Of a DNA stretch of 64,000 nt, positions 51,501-56,085 are shown one piece after another. The stretch is from Dromiciops gliroides (taxonomy: Eukaryota; Chordata; Mammalia; Microbiotheria; Microbiotheriidae), in the NCBI RefSeq assembly GCF_019393635.1, contig NC_057861.1, forward strand, positions 59,380,532 to 59,444,531, given 5' to 3'. The notes under the pieces were generated by a model. It made no database searches. It had not been told where the DNA came from and saw nothing but the letters and a program-made list of their open reading frames with translations. Position numbers and translations under genes: made by a program. How positions within the stretch are numbered: position 1 is the first letter of the stretch; each line of letters begins with the position of its first letter.

Positions 51501-52725
51501 AATGAGGAAGTCAGAAGGGAAAAGTTGGGAAGTGAGAGGGGAAAAGACACTTCAATGGTATTTGATGACCATCTTCTGGGCTTCCAGGTTTCCCCTTCCA
51601 GGGCCAAAATACTTAACAGAAACAGAACTGTGATGGGGCCTCGAGTGCTCACATCTGGAGTTCAGTCTGAGACTAGCTACTGACAGAAAGAGCTCTGGAC
51701 TGAGAATTCGTGCCTTGTAGGTGCTTAAGAAACCTCTAATGAGCGGAATAGAATCAGCAGCCTTCTGTCACTAGTTTCAGCTCTATGACTACCTATGTCT
51801 TTGTGACCTTGGGTAAATTATTCCTCCTCTCTGATCCATAAAATAGGGCCCGGTGGTACATTAGTGGGCTAAAGGATATCAGATGCCGCCTTTATCATCC
51901 TTGTCAGAGCCAGGGAACCTAAGGTGGAGAGGGCGCAGCACCCCTAGGGGGCACGGGAATGGTGAAGTGTGCCCCTCGCTTCGTGGAGATACTGGAAGGA
52001 GAGCCCCAAGGAAAGCAACATAAAGCCCAATGTACGACCCTCCTGTCCCCTCGGCTTGACTGGCCACACTGTCAGCCTTTGAACCTGAGAGAGAGGGACC
52101 CGATAGTCCGGCCTCTCCCAGGCACTTGACCCTCCCTGATCCTGTCCCAGCCTTCCCAGGCCCTACCCTTCCACAGCCACGATCCCCCCAACCATGGAAG
52201 ACGGGTGGGGGGCTGTTCTTCCACCAACATCCTGATTCCGTTGTCCCCTCCATCCCCTGCCGATACTCCCTGTTCTCTCAGTCTCTCCTGAGGTTCCTTC
52301 TCGGTTCCCGCTGTGGTTCCCTCAGACACCCATGGCCCCCAATGGTTCCCTTCACAGCCCGCCCCCTACCCAGCCCCGGGCCCCTCTCCGTCACTCCGGA
52401 CCCCTTGTTTCCCGGTCGTTCCCTCCCTGTCAGCCCTGTTGCCTCAGTTCCCCCCGGCTCTTGTTACCCCGTTTCCTCTCATCCCCCCTGTGGCTCTCCC
52501 TCAGTACCCCCTCGCCCCGGGCCCTGCCGGCCGTCCCCGGCCCCGTTCCCTCCCAACCGGCCGGGGCCCCGCCTCTCTGCCCCTTGTCCCGGCCCCGCTA
52601 CCTATGGTGGAGATGAAGGTGGAGTTGAAGGCGTCCTCGGAGAATCGGAACAGGACACAGGTCTTCCCCACCCCCGAGTCCCCGATCAGCAGTAGCTTGA
52701 ACAGGTAATCGTAGGTCTTCGCCAT
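22484..52725 (-). CDS. RAB8A: RAB8A, Rab GTPase, complete eight-exon coding region
   Basis: Rab8A is a small GTPase that directs vesicle traffic from the Golgi and recycling endosomes to the plasma membrane and primary cilium. Eight exons of 124, 61, 61, 78, 90, 66, 51 and 93 nt join in frame with GT-AG introns to give 207 codons plus stop, the length of human RAB8A as I recall it. Visible motifs are the P-loop GDSGVGKT (residues 15-22), switch I with FISTIG ending at residue 42, the WDTAGQE motif at 62-68, NKCD for guanine binding, ETSAK, and the C-terminal CVLL prenylation box. Valine in KTCVLFRF and the CVLL tail fit RAB8A; RAB8B has KTCLLFRF and CSLL. Introns are about 3.4, 1.7, 1.5, 13.3, 7.1, 1.8 and 0.8 kb from 5' to 3'. 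The largest (intron 4) carries an antisense HNRNPM retrocopy. TPM4 lies upstream in the same orientation, as in human. Confidence 0.97.
23402..23452 (-). CDS. RAB8A: RAB8A exon 7
   Basis: 51 nt (17 codons) encoding [17 protein letters not shown], the C-terminal helix. Acceptor TCTAG, donor GTGAGT. Confidence 0.95.
23640..23925 (+). repeat. L2 fragment
   Basis: CTGGCATTCAAGATCCACCA then TGCCTTTGTCTATGCCATTC, the L2 post-RT and 3' region. Confidence 0.65.
24052..24211 (-). mobile_element. SINE in a (TAT)n tract
   Basis: Reverse copy bounded on both sides by ATTATTATTATT. Confidence 0.92.
24240..24375 (-). repeat. MIR-like fragment
   Basis: Decayed reverse MIR around CTTACTCAAGATCAGCCAGT. Confidence 0.4.
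24395..24520 (+). repeat. L2 3' end
   Basis: TGTAAGCTCTTTGAGATCAA then TTATAGGCACTTAATATG. Confidence 0.7.
24521..25260 (-). other. RAB8A intron 6, nothing recognised
   Basis: No clear repeat and no other exon seen. Confidence 0.5.
25268..25333 (-). CDS. RAB8A: RAB8A exon 6
   Basis: 66 nt (22 codons) encoding [15 protein letters not shown] and ANINVEN. ETSAK is the G5 motif. The CTAG repeat at the acceptor would allow two sites 4 nt apart; phase 0 selects the upstream one. Donor GTAAGT. Confidence 0.95.
25400..25570 (-). repeat. MIR fragment, reversed
   Basis: CCTCATTTAACAGAAGAGAA then GATAGGATTCAAATCTAGGC. Confidence 0.6.
26014..26161 (-). mobile_element. SINE
   Basis: Duplication CTAGATAAATTC at 26002-26013 and 26162-26173. 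Confidence 0.93.
26815..26870. repeat. (CA)n(CT)n compound microsatellite
   Basis: CA run followed by a CT run and a C-rich end, in RAB8A intron 5. Confidence 0.95.
26880..27237 (+). repeat. L2 3' end split by a Mar1 SINE
   Basis: L2 terminus (TTTGTAGCTCCAGCATCTAG) resumes as CACAGTGGGTCCTTAATAAG after the SINE. Confidence 0.7.
26944..27193 (-). mobile_element. Mar1-type full-length SINE
   Basis: Reverse copy from TTCTGTTGTTGTTCAG to CCACCTAGCTGCCCG, with duplication ATCTAGCACA at 26934-26943 and 27194-27203. Confidence 0.88.
27379..27555 (+). mobile_element. SINE
   Basis: Perfect 18-bp duplication AGAAAATAAGTAAGGAGG at 27361-27378 and 27556-27573, with a long (ACAAA)n tail. Confidence 0.94.
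27640..28380. other. RAB8A intron 5, unclassified
   Basis: A-rich intron sequence on plus; may be an old LINE but I cannot place it. Confidence 0.4.
28382..28529 (-). mobile_element. SINE
   Basis: Perfect duplication TGCTTTCTAATTTTT at 28367-28381 and 28530-28544. Confidence 0.94.
28545..29220. other. RAB8A intron 5, nothing recognised
   Basis: No exon or clear repeat. Confidence 0.45.
29228..29562 (-). mobile_element. Mar1-type SINE with a second partial copy fused to it
   Basis: Mar1 reverse copy 29228-29435 followed directly by a second SINE body 29436-29562. Both have a GCAAA(T/C)AGA stretch just before TGACTTGCCCAGGGTCACAC, about 130 bp apart. Confidence 0.8.
30290..31660 (+). mobile_element. 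L2 LINE RT fragment with a SINE inside
   Basis: Contains the family RT motif in decayed form (around 31190-31230, [10 protein letters not shown] for LSAAFDTVDH), many interruptions, and L2-type sequence on both sides of the SINE at 30757-30920. Confidence 0.72.
30757..30920 (+). mobile_element. SINE in L2
   Basis: Duplication AATGCCCA(C/A)ATCTC at 30743-30756 and 30921-30934, one mismatch. Confidence 0.92.
31960..32200 (-). repeat. MIR-like fragment, reversed
   Basis: GTGCTGTTATTATTATTGTT then GGCTACTAAGTGGAGAGGTA. Confidence 0.5.
32444..32533 (-). CDS. RAB8A: RAB8A exon 5
   Basis: 90 nt (30 codons) encoding [16 protein letters not shown] and then [18 protein letters not shown] is the guanine-specificity motif. 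NERRQ in place of the human NDKRQ is a conservative difference. Acceptor TTTAG, donor GTAGGA. Confidence 0.96.
33404..33565 (+). mobile_element. SINE (short tRNA-derived) inside L1
   Basis: Near-consensus copy with a long A tail; duplication AAGAAATGATGAGCAG at 33388-33403 and 33566-33581. Confidence 0.93.
34006..34157 (+). mobile_element. SINE inside the L1 3' UTR
   Basis: GGGGCAGCTAGGTGGTGCAG head, ACCCCAATTGCC end and A tail; splits the L1 3' UTR. Confidence 0.88.
34855..35035 (-). repeat. MIR fragment, reversed
   Basis: CTATATGAGGAAACTTTAGT then AAGTGGCAGAAGTAGGATTT. Confidence 0.55.
35225..35574 (-). mobile_element. L2 3' part, reversed (HNRNPM retrocopy target)
   Basis: Reverse L2 (CGTATTAAGCACTTG ... 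GGCACTAGGGATAC ... CAGGAGCTTACAAC). The HNRNPM copy inserted at its edge. Confidence 0.65.
35594..38107 (+). mobile_element. HNRNPM: Processed HNRNPM retrocopy (L1-mediated), whole unit
   Basis: This is an intronless copy of an HNRNPM mRNA: 13 nt of 5' leader, the whole coding region, about 260 nt of 3' UTR with AATAAA at 38074-38079, and a short A tail. It is flanked by a perfect 19-bp target-site duplication, AAAAAGTATATGAACAATG, at 35575-35593 and 38108-38126. These are the marks of L1-driven retroposition. It lies in RAB8A intron 4 in the opposite orientation, downstream of an old reversed L2 (35225-35574). No promoter of its own is evident. Confidence 0.95.
35607..37838 (+). CDS. HNRNPM: Intact HNRNPM retrogene reading frame (743 aa, three RRMs)
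   Basis: The frame has no stop or frameshift over 743 codons; human HNRNPM is about 730. hnRNP M is a nuclear pre-mRNA-binding splicing regulator. RRM1 spans about residues 72-147 ([16 protein letters not shown]), RRM2 about 204-280 ([17 protein letters not shown]) and RRM3 about 664-741 ([17 protein letters not shown]). Between RRM2 and RRM3 lies the Met/Gly/Arg-rich stretch of repeated (I/M)(D/E)RMG units typical of this protein. The start [14 protein letters not shown] differs from human MAAGVEAAAEVAAT by Ala-to-Val changes at GCG-type codons, as expected from CpG decay after retroposition. Residues about 373-412 ([16 protein letters not shown] onward) differ from the human segment I recall and resemble the paralogue MYEF2. 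It could be a functional retrogene or a young pseudogene; the sequence alone does not decide. Confidence 0.93.
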   Translation: MVAGVEAAVEVAATESKMEEESGAPGIVSGNGTPTPKSEGERSSQNEKRKEKNVKRGGNRFEPYANPTKRYRAFITNIPFDVKWQSLKDLVKEKVGEVTYVELLMDAEGKSRGCAVVEFKMEESMKKAAEVLNKHSLSGRPLKVKEDPDGEHARRAMQKVMATTGGMGMGPGGPGMINIPPSILNNPNIPNEIIHALQAGRLGSTVFVANLDYKVGWKKLKEVFCMAGVVVRADILEDKDGKSRGIGTVTFEQSIEAVQAISMFNGQLLFDRPMHVKMDERALPKGDFFPPERPQQLPHGLGGIGMGLGPGGQPIDANHLNKGIGMGNIGPAGMGMEGMGFGINKMGGMEGPFGGGGMENMGRFGSGMNMGRMSEMDRGMGGGFERDFARNEMGMARSFGEPLGRGMGGGGGSVPGIERMGPGIDRIGGAGMERMGSGLGHGMDRVGSEMERMGLVMDRMGSTVERMGSGIERMGPLGIDHMTTSIERMGQTMDRIGSGVERMGAGMGFGIERMAAPIDRVGSTIERMGSGVDRMGTTMDRMGLSMDRMVPAGMGTGIDRMGPVMDRMSTGLDQMGANNMERMGLDRMGVNNIEHMGLDRMGANNIERMGPTMGPALGSGMEHMGLAMGGSFDRAMEMDRGNFGGRFAGSFGGAGGHVPGVARKACQIFVRNLPFDFTWKMLKDKFNECGHVLYADIKMENGKSKGCGVVKFESPEVAERACRMMNGIKLSGREIDVRIDRNA
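38127..38515. other. RAB8A intron 4, unclassified A-rich
   Basis: Flank of the retrocopy; no gene or clear repeat. Confidence 0.4.
38518..38675 (+). mobile_element. SINE
   Basis: Subtype with GATAAAGC, GACACTTACT and CATTGCCCC end; flanks AAACTACA on both sides. Confidence 0.9.
38680..39595. other. RAB8A intron 4, nothing recognised
   Basis: No exon. Possibly decayed LINE. Confidence 0.4.
39613..39779 (+). mobile_element. SINE
   Basis: Perfect duplication AAAATACACTATAG at 39599-39612 and 39780-39793. Confidence 0.94.
39955..40600 (+). repeat. Two MIR fragments
   Basis: MIR at 39955-40090 (CCTCAGTTTCCTTATCT) and 40417-40600 (AACTTGCTGTGTGACCTTCA). The DNA between is A-rich and L1-like but uncertain. 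Confidence 0.55.
40770..40905 (+). mobile_element. SINE, short variant
   Basis: Lacks the TTACTA part (GACACTGGCTGTGTGACC) and ends in a G run rather than an A tail. Confidence 0.88.
41033..41360 (+). repeat. MIR followed by L2 3' end
   Basis: MIR 41033-41215 (GGCCAAGTCACTTAGTCTCT) and L2 terminus 41265-41360 (GCATATCCAGGGCTCAGCAT). Confidence 0.6.
41600..41745 (-). repeat. MIR-like fragment, reversed
   Basis: GGTTAAGTGACTTGCACAGA then TTCCTGACTCTGAAAAGCCA. Confidence 0.55.
41770..42620 (+). mobile_element. L1 ORF2 fragment split by a SINE
   Basis: Marsupial L1 ORF2 (TGCACTGCCAGATATTGAAT; AAAACTGGATAGCAGTATGG). The SINE lies at 42033-42195. Confidence 0.65.
42033..42195 (+). mobile_element. 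SINE in L1
   Basis: GGGGCAGCTAGGTGGCACCG head and (AATAAT) tail. Confidence 0.9.
42820..43060 (+). repeat. MIR fragment
   Basis: TTTCCTCATCTGTAAAATGG then GCACTTATGTCATAGAGC and AAAGCACTTTGCAAACCTT. Confidence 0.7.
43500..44035 (+). mobile_element. L1 ORF2 fragment
   Basis: Decayed L1 ORF2 RT region (TTCAGCAAAGTTGCAGGGAT ... AAATACACAAAACTCAG). Confidence 0.55.
44043..44195 (-). mobile_element. SINE with a duplicated end
   Basis: Reverse copy. Its last 26 bp (ACCTAGTTGCCCCCACAAAC plus T run) recur at 44224-44249 after a short spacer. Confidence 0.9.
44260..44490 (-). repeat. MIR fragment, reversed
   Basis: CTCCATTTTACAGATGAGGA then TTCCTGACTCAAAGTACTAT. Confidence 0.7.
44500..45470 (-). 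other. RAB8A intron 4 near exon 4, nothing recognised
   Basis: No repeat I can name and no exon. Confidence 0.5.
45480..45660 (-). repeat. MIR fragment, reversed
   Basis: CATTGTACAAATGAGGAGAC then AGGATCTGAACCCAGATCTT. Confidence 0.6.
45806..45883 (-). CDS. RAB8A: RAB8A exon 4
   Basis: 78 nt (26 codons, phase 0 at both ends) encoding [14 protein letters not shown] onward to RNIEE. Acceptor TATAG, donor GTAG. The next intron is the 13.3-kb one holding the retrocopy. Confidence 0.96.
46500..47010 (-). repeat. MIR-type repeats with a SINE inside
   Basis: Reverse MIR at 46500-46690 (TGTTACAGATGATGAAACAG), then an old repeat (GAGCTGGATGAGACCTTGG) split by the SINE at 46753-46908 and resuming GAAACTAAGGCCCAGTGAGG. 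A further MIR (+) lies at 46260-46480. Confidence 0.6.
46753..46908 (-). mobile_element. SINE
   Basis: Reverse copy, T tail and CACCTAGCTGCCCC head; AATCCCC flanks on both sides. Confidence 0.92.
47336..47396 (-). CDS. RAB8A: RAB8A exon 3
   Basis: 61 nt encoding [21 protein letters not shown]: the G3 DTAGQE motif and switch II, including Thr72, which is the LRRK2 target site in Rab8A. Acceptor TTTTAG, donor GTATGA. Confidence 0.96.
47440..48050 (-). mobile_element. L2 LINE fragment, reversed
   Basis: L2 terminus reversed (CATTCAACAAACATCTATTA) continuing into UTR and ORF-end sequence (GAGAAATGACATGACCAGGT). In RAB8A intron 2. Confidence 0.65.
48055..49100 (-). other. RAB8A intron 2, nothing recognised
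   Basis: No repeat recognised; a 121-codon minus frame (48915-48550) has no family pattern. Confidence 0.5.
49107..49167 (-). CDS. RAB8A: RAB8A exon 2
   Basis: 61 nt encoding [20 protein letters not shown] and two bases of Trp62: effector switch I continuing into beta strands 2 and 3. The acceptor is a pyrimidine tract ending CAG; the donor is GTAAGA. Confidence 0.96.
49200..49760 (-). other. RAB8A intron 1, nothing recognised
   Basis: Unique-looking intron sequence. Confidence 0.5.
49761..49930 (+). repeat. Old tRNA-derived SINE
   Basis: GTGTAGTGGATAGAGCTGAC ... CCCTGGGCAAGTCATTTAAC; heavily diverged. Confidence 0.55.
50605..50880 (-). repeat. Old MIR-like repeat
   Basis: GGGCTGGAAGGGACCTCAAA then CTCCAAGGTCACATAGGTAG. 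A related copy lies at 51310-51480. Confidence 0.5.
51310..51480 (-). repeat. Old MIR-like repeat
   Basis: CATTTTACACATGGGAAAAC then AACTTGCTCAAGGTCAGAGT. Confidence 0.55.
52602..52725 (-). CDS. RAB8A: RAB8A exon 1 (coding part)
   Basis: Encodes residues 1-41 plus the first base of Gly42. It starts [18 protein letters not shown] and holds the P-loop. The ATG is on the minus strand at 52725-52723, and the donor after position 52602 reads GTAGCG. Reading upstream from the ATG stays open for a while but is GC-rich 5' UTR; the MAKTYDY start is the family standard. Confidence 0.96.
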
Positions 52726-53185
52726 ATTACACACTATACCTCCTCGACGGGAAGTGCCGGCGGCGCCTCGACACTGGCCGCCGCCCTTGTCAATCTGCGG
52801 CGCGCCCGCCCACGATTGGCCGAGATCCCACTGCGCGTCACGGCAGCCGCCGCCCACCCCTCGCCAGCCCCCAGACCCTTCGGCGGGCTCCGGGAAGAAG
52901 ATGAGGAGACGAAGCAGGAAGCAACGCCAAGCGTGCCTCCCATTGGCTGGGGCCGCGTTCACTTCGACGGGACGGACTCGGGATTGGCCAGAGATAGAGA
53001 CTCGAGGTTCAAATGGGAACAGGAGTGAGATGGAGGAGGCGGGGACAGAGGAGGGAGGGTGCCGCTAATTCCTCGAGCTGAGCCTAGAGACCCCGCCCTT
53101 GCCCTCAGCTGGGCGGGGGAGACTCAGCTCGGCTCCCGCGCCCCGAGGCGAGGCTCCGCCCCTTCTATGGGGCGCGGGAGCAGAG

Positions 53186-53193
53186 TCACGTGA
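53186..53193. promoter_or_regulatory. E-box palindrome TCACGTGA (USF/TFE-type)
   Basis: The 8-bp palindrome TCACGTGA in the CpG island matches the core recognised by USF and MiT/TFE factors, and resembles the CLEAR element of lysosomal genes. About 460 bp upstream of the RAB8A ATG. Function is inferred from the motif only. Confidence 0.4.
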
Positions 53194-53490
53194 GAGGAAA
53201 GGGTGGGGGCCGGGCGAGGGGCGGGGCGCCGAGTGGGGAGCTCCGGACTTCCCCGGGCAGCCGTTAATCTCTCTCAACCGCCGTTAACTGAAGCTGCCGG
53301 CAGGAGGCGGTCGGCTTCTCCTCGGCCTCCGCCAGCGCTGAAAGACGGAGCGAGCAGGTCTTGGCGCTGGCTTGAGGCAGCCGGTCGCAGCCCGAACCTG
53401 CGGTCCCCGAGCCGGCCGCCCGACCCCGTAGACCGGGAATCCTCCGCGAGACCCCCGCCCCTTCGAGGGCGTCATTCATATGTCCGTCCG

Positions 53491-53563
53491 TTCATTCATT
53501 CATTCATTCATTCATTCATTCATTCATTCATTCATTCATTCATTCATTCATTCATTCATTCAT
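53491..53563. repeat. (TTCA)n microsatellite
   Basis: About 18 perfect units, starting some 770 bp upstream of the RAB8A ATG at the island edge. Confidence 0.97.
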
Positions 53564-53639
53564 TTATCGTCCTATCTTTTTTTGCCCATTTTGTTTTCCT
53601 TGATCCTTCCACTATGAAGTAGCAGCGTCTTTCTAACTT

Positions 53640-53760
53640 ATCCTTATGAAAGGCACCGAGACGTTCTGTGACCTGCCCAGGGTCACACAGAAAATAGACA
53701 ATATGTCTGAGGGGGCCACCTGAACTCAGGTCTTCAACAACTTCAAGCCTGGTCCTCTTA
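53640..53760 (-). repeat. Old SINE/MIR fragment, reversed
   Basis: GACCTGCCCAGGGTCACACA then TGAACTCAGGTCTTC. Confidence 0.6.
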
Positions 53761-53833
53761 ATGCAAGGCCAGGCCACATTTACTGATTTTATGTTCATTC
53801 CAGTGGAATGTAAGTGCTTTAAAGTCAGATCCA

Positions 53834-53960
53834 TCCTTCCTTCCTTCCTTCCTTCCTTCCTTCCTTCCTTCCTTCCTTCCTTCCTTCCTTCCTTCCTTCC
53901 TTCCTTCCTTCCTTCCTTCCTTCCTTCCTTCCTTCCTTCCTTCCTTCCTTCCTTCCTTCC
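53834..53960. repeat. (CTTC)n microsatellite
   Basis: About 31 near-perfect units followed by an impure pyrimidine tract to about 54,040. Confidence 0.97.
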
Positions 53961-54150
53961 CTTCTCTCCCTGCTTCCTTCTTCCTTTCTCCCTCCCATTT
54001 TTCCTTCTTTCCTTTTCCCACCTTCCTTTCTTTTTTCCTCCTTGATACCCACCAGTCTAGCCCTCAATTTTTTCTGACCTTCTGACTAATGGTCTCACCT
54101 CCATCCTCAGAGCTTTAACTTCCAGGTTGGATTTTTTTTTAAGGGTCACT

Positions 54151-55262
54151 TGGGGGGCAGCTAGGTGGTGCAGTGGATAAAACACTGTCCTTCGATTCAG
54201 GAGGACCTGAGTTCATATTCAGCCTCAGACACTTGACACTGTATGAGATGATTATGGATTTGAGTCAGATTAAACTCTGAGGATGGGGTCTGGAAGGTAC
54301 TCAGCCCCGCCCCAGTATAGTTAGTTTTAAAAGTTTATTGCTTGTCAAATTCTCACTGTCTCCTTTAAGTTTTATTGCCAATTAACAGTATTTTTGCTTC
54401 TGCTTAGTCTCCCCATTTGTCAACTACATCTTAGTTTTATCTGGAATCCATCATGTATCAGAACCCCAGTCCCTGTTGAGTGGGTCGGGGAGTTTGCCCA
54501 CCAATTCAATACTCGGGACTCAAGAAGAAAGGGCAGGCGATCACGGAGCTCGGCACAGGATGCGGCAATTAAGTTGAGACCAGATGTTAAGTGACATGTT
54601 TCTTTTTCTCAGCGCAGAATCCCCTGGACCCTAGGGTCCCAACAATGGATTATTCTTTTATTCTTTATTCTGTTTCTTTGATTTCCCAACATAGCCGAAG
54701 ATAAATTTTAAGCCTGTCATTCTTCTAAAATCAACTTGACTACAAAACAATGCTGAAACACCTGAGTGACTCTTCTTGTTATTCAAGTTGAATATCTTTA
54801 GAGACAGGGGCCTGGAGAGGGGAGTCAGTGGGAACTGTGAGATCTGAAACATCTGACTGTCACTCCCCTGTTCCCTCTTCCTTTGGTTGACCTTGTTCCC
54901 CCTCCCCTTTTCCCCCTTGTTCCTGGAACAGGTATGCATGTCTCCATACATTGATCACGAGCTAAACACGCACCCTGGGTGAGACAGGATTGGATGTTAG
55001 ATTGTAAGCTCGCCCTAGTGTGTGTGGGGACTTCGCCCCTGACCAACATTCCTATAAAAGGTCAAGGCATGTATTAGCTATTTCGACTCAGTCATTGAGT
55101 TTGCCCATTCCTGCAGGAATGTAATAAATCTGTCTCTGCTTGACTTGGTGGTCTCCTCGAGTTATTTGGGTAAACTGAGGCAGTTTGCCCCAAACAACAC
55201 TTATTAGCTTGAGTGACCCTGGGCAAGTCACTTAAACCTCATTGCCCCACCAAAAAAAAAAA
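54151..55262 (+). mobile_element. tRNA-derived SINE split by the 957-bp LTR
   Basis: Left half 54151-54239 (GGCAGCTAGGTGGTGCAG head) and right half 55197-55262 (GTGACCCTGGGCAAGTCAC, A tail). The SINE has its own duplication AAGGGTCACT at 54141-54150 and 55263-55272, and its right flank continues into an L2 fragment. Confidence 0.9.
54240..55196 (+). mobile_element. Solo LTR, ERV1-like, 957 bp, inserted in a SINE
   Basis: Starts TGTATGAGATG and ends CCCCAAACA, flanked by a 4-bp duplication ACAC (54236-54239, 55197-55200). A TATA box TATAAAA lies at 55053 and AATAAA at 55123-55128, so U3 is about 840 bp with a short R-U5. It splits a SINE into two halves that rejoin exactly when the LTR and one ACAC are removed. 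No internal viral region is present. Confidence 0.8.
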
Positions 55263-55272
55263 AAGGGTCACT

Positions 55273-55390
55273 CTCCTCTTCAGCCAGCTTCAATGGATTC
55301 CGATTCCCTCCCAGATGACATATATACAAGTTGGCCTTGCAGGCAGGCCCTCTGCAATCTGACTTCCTTGTAACTGGCCACCCTTTTTCA
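55273..55390 (+). repeat. L2 fragment
   Basis: CTTCAATGGATTCCGATTCC and CCCTCTGCAATCTGACTTCC, the L2 post-RT region. Confidence 0.55.
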
Positions 55391-55399
55391 AATCAAAGA

Positions 55400-56080
55400 A
55401 GTTTGGGATGTAGACATATAACTGAAATATGTATAGCATCCCATGAAAAGTGCAATAGAGAGGGGAAAAACAAATTCTTGTGTGAGGGAGACTGTTGCCT
55501 GCCCCCTCCCTCCCACTAGGGAAAGCTTCCTAGAAGTGGAATTTGATTCGAAGGTGAAAAGATAAATTGTGTTGTCTCCCTGTTCCCTACTTAATGGGAC
55601 TTGTGATTTCAATGGTAACTGGGAGGGAGGAAATTCCTATTTGGAGTGGCCAGTCTCTGCCCTTAAGTCTTAGGGAAAGGGCACTGAGAGGTTAAGTGAC
55701 TTGCCTATGGTAAAGCAGCCAGTTTGAACTTGAGGCTGTAAGTGAACAAAGGTCGTCCTGACTCAGGCTAGCTGTCTACACACTGCAACATTGTCTCTTT
55801 CCTTCCTCTCATACACTCTCCCACCATTACCCTGTTTTGTTTTTTTTTTAATCAGACTCTCACAACCTCTAGTTTCACTGACATAAGGAATTCCCAAATG
55901 AGGCAACACCCTCTACCAAGCATGTTGCCGCCTTCTCTGTAAGTTAAGTCTTAAGAGAGTTGCTTGAGAACTTGAATAACTTTGTCTAGGCCACATATCA
56001 GGCAGCACTTGAATCTGACCTTCCTAGCTCAAAGGCCAGCACTAGCCCATGTCCCCCCCCCCTTCCCTTTTATATCTTGT
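55400..56080. other. Intergenic with weak MIR pieces
   Basis: A reverse MIR-like piece at about 55,680-55,790 (GAGAGGTTAAGTGACTTGCC); otherwise nothing recognised. Confidence 0.45.
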
Positions 56081-56085
56081 AATAA

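Larger units (their letters stand above)
52050..53470 (-). promoter_or_regulatory. RAB8A: RAB8A CpG-island promoter and 5' UTR
   Basis: GC- and CpG-rich DNA surrounds exon 1, in contrast to the AT-rich flanks. Upstream of the ATG the minus strand carries three CCAAT boxes (ATTGG on plus at 52815, 52942 and 52983), an ETS-like CACTTCCC close to the ATG, several GC boxes and a TCACGTGA palindrome at 53186-53193. There is no clear TATA box. This is a typical housekeeping promoter layout; the start site must lie between about 52,740 and 53,000. Confidence 0.8.

Noticed and set aside
52126-52962. Pro-rich plus-strand frames of up to 189 codons near RAB8A exon 1
   Set aside because: GC-rich CpG-island DNA opposite or next to RAB8A exon 1 gives long open frames by chance.
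53758-54067. Frames rich in KEGR or LPSF repeats
   Set aside because: Translation of the (CTTC)n microsatellite.
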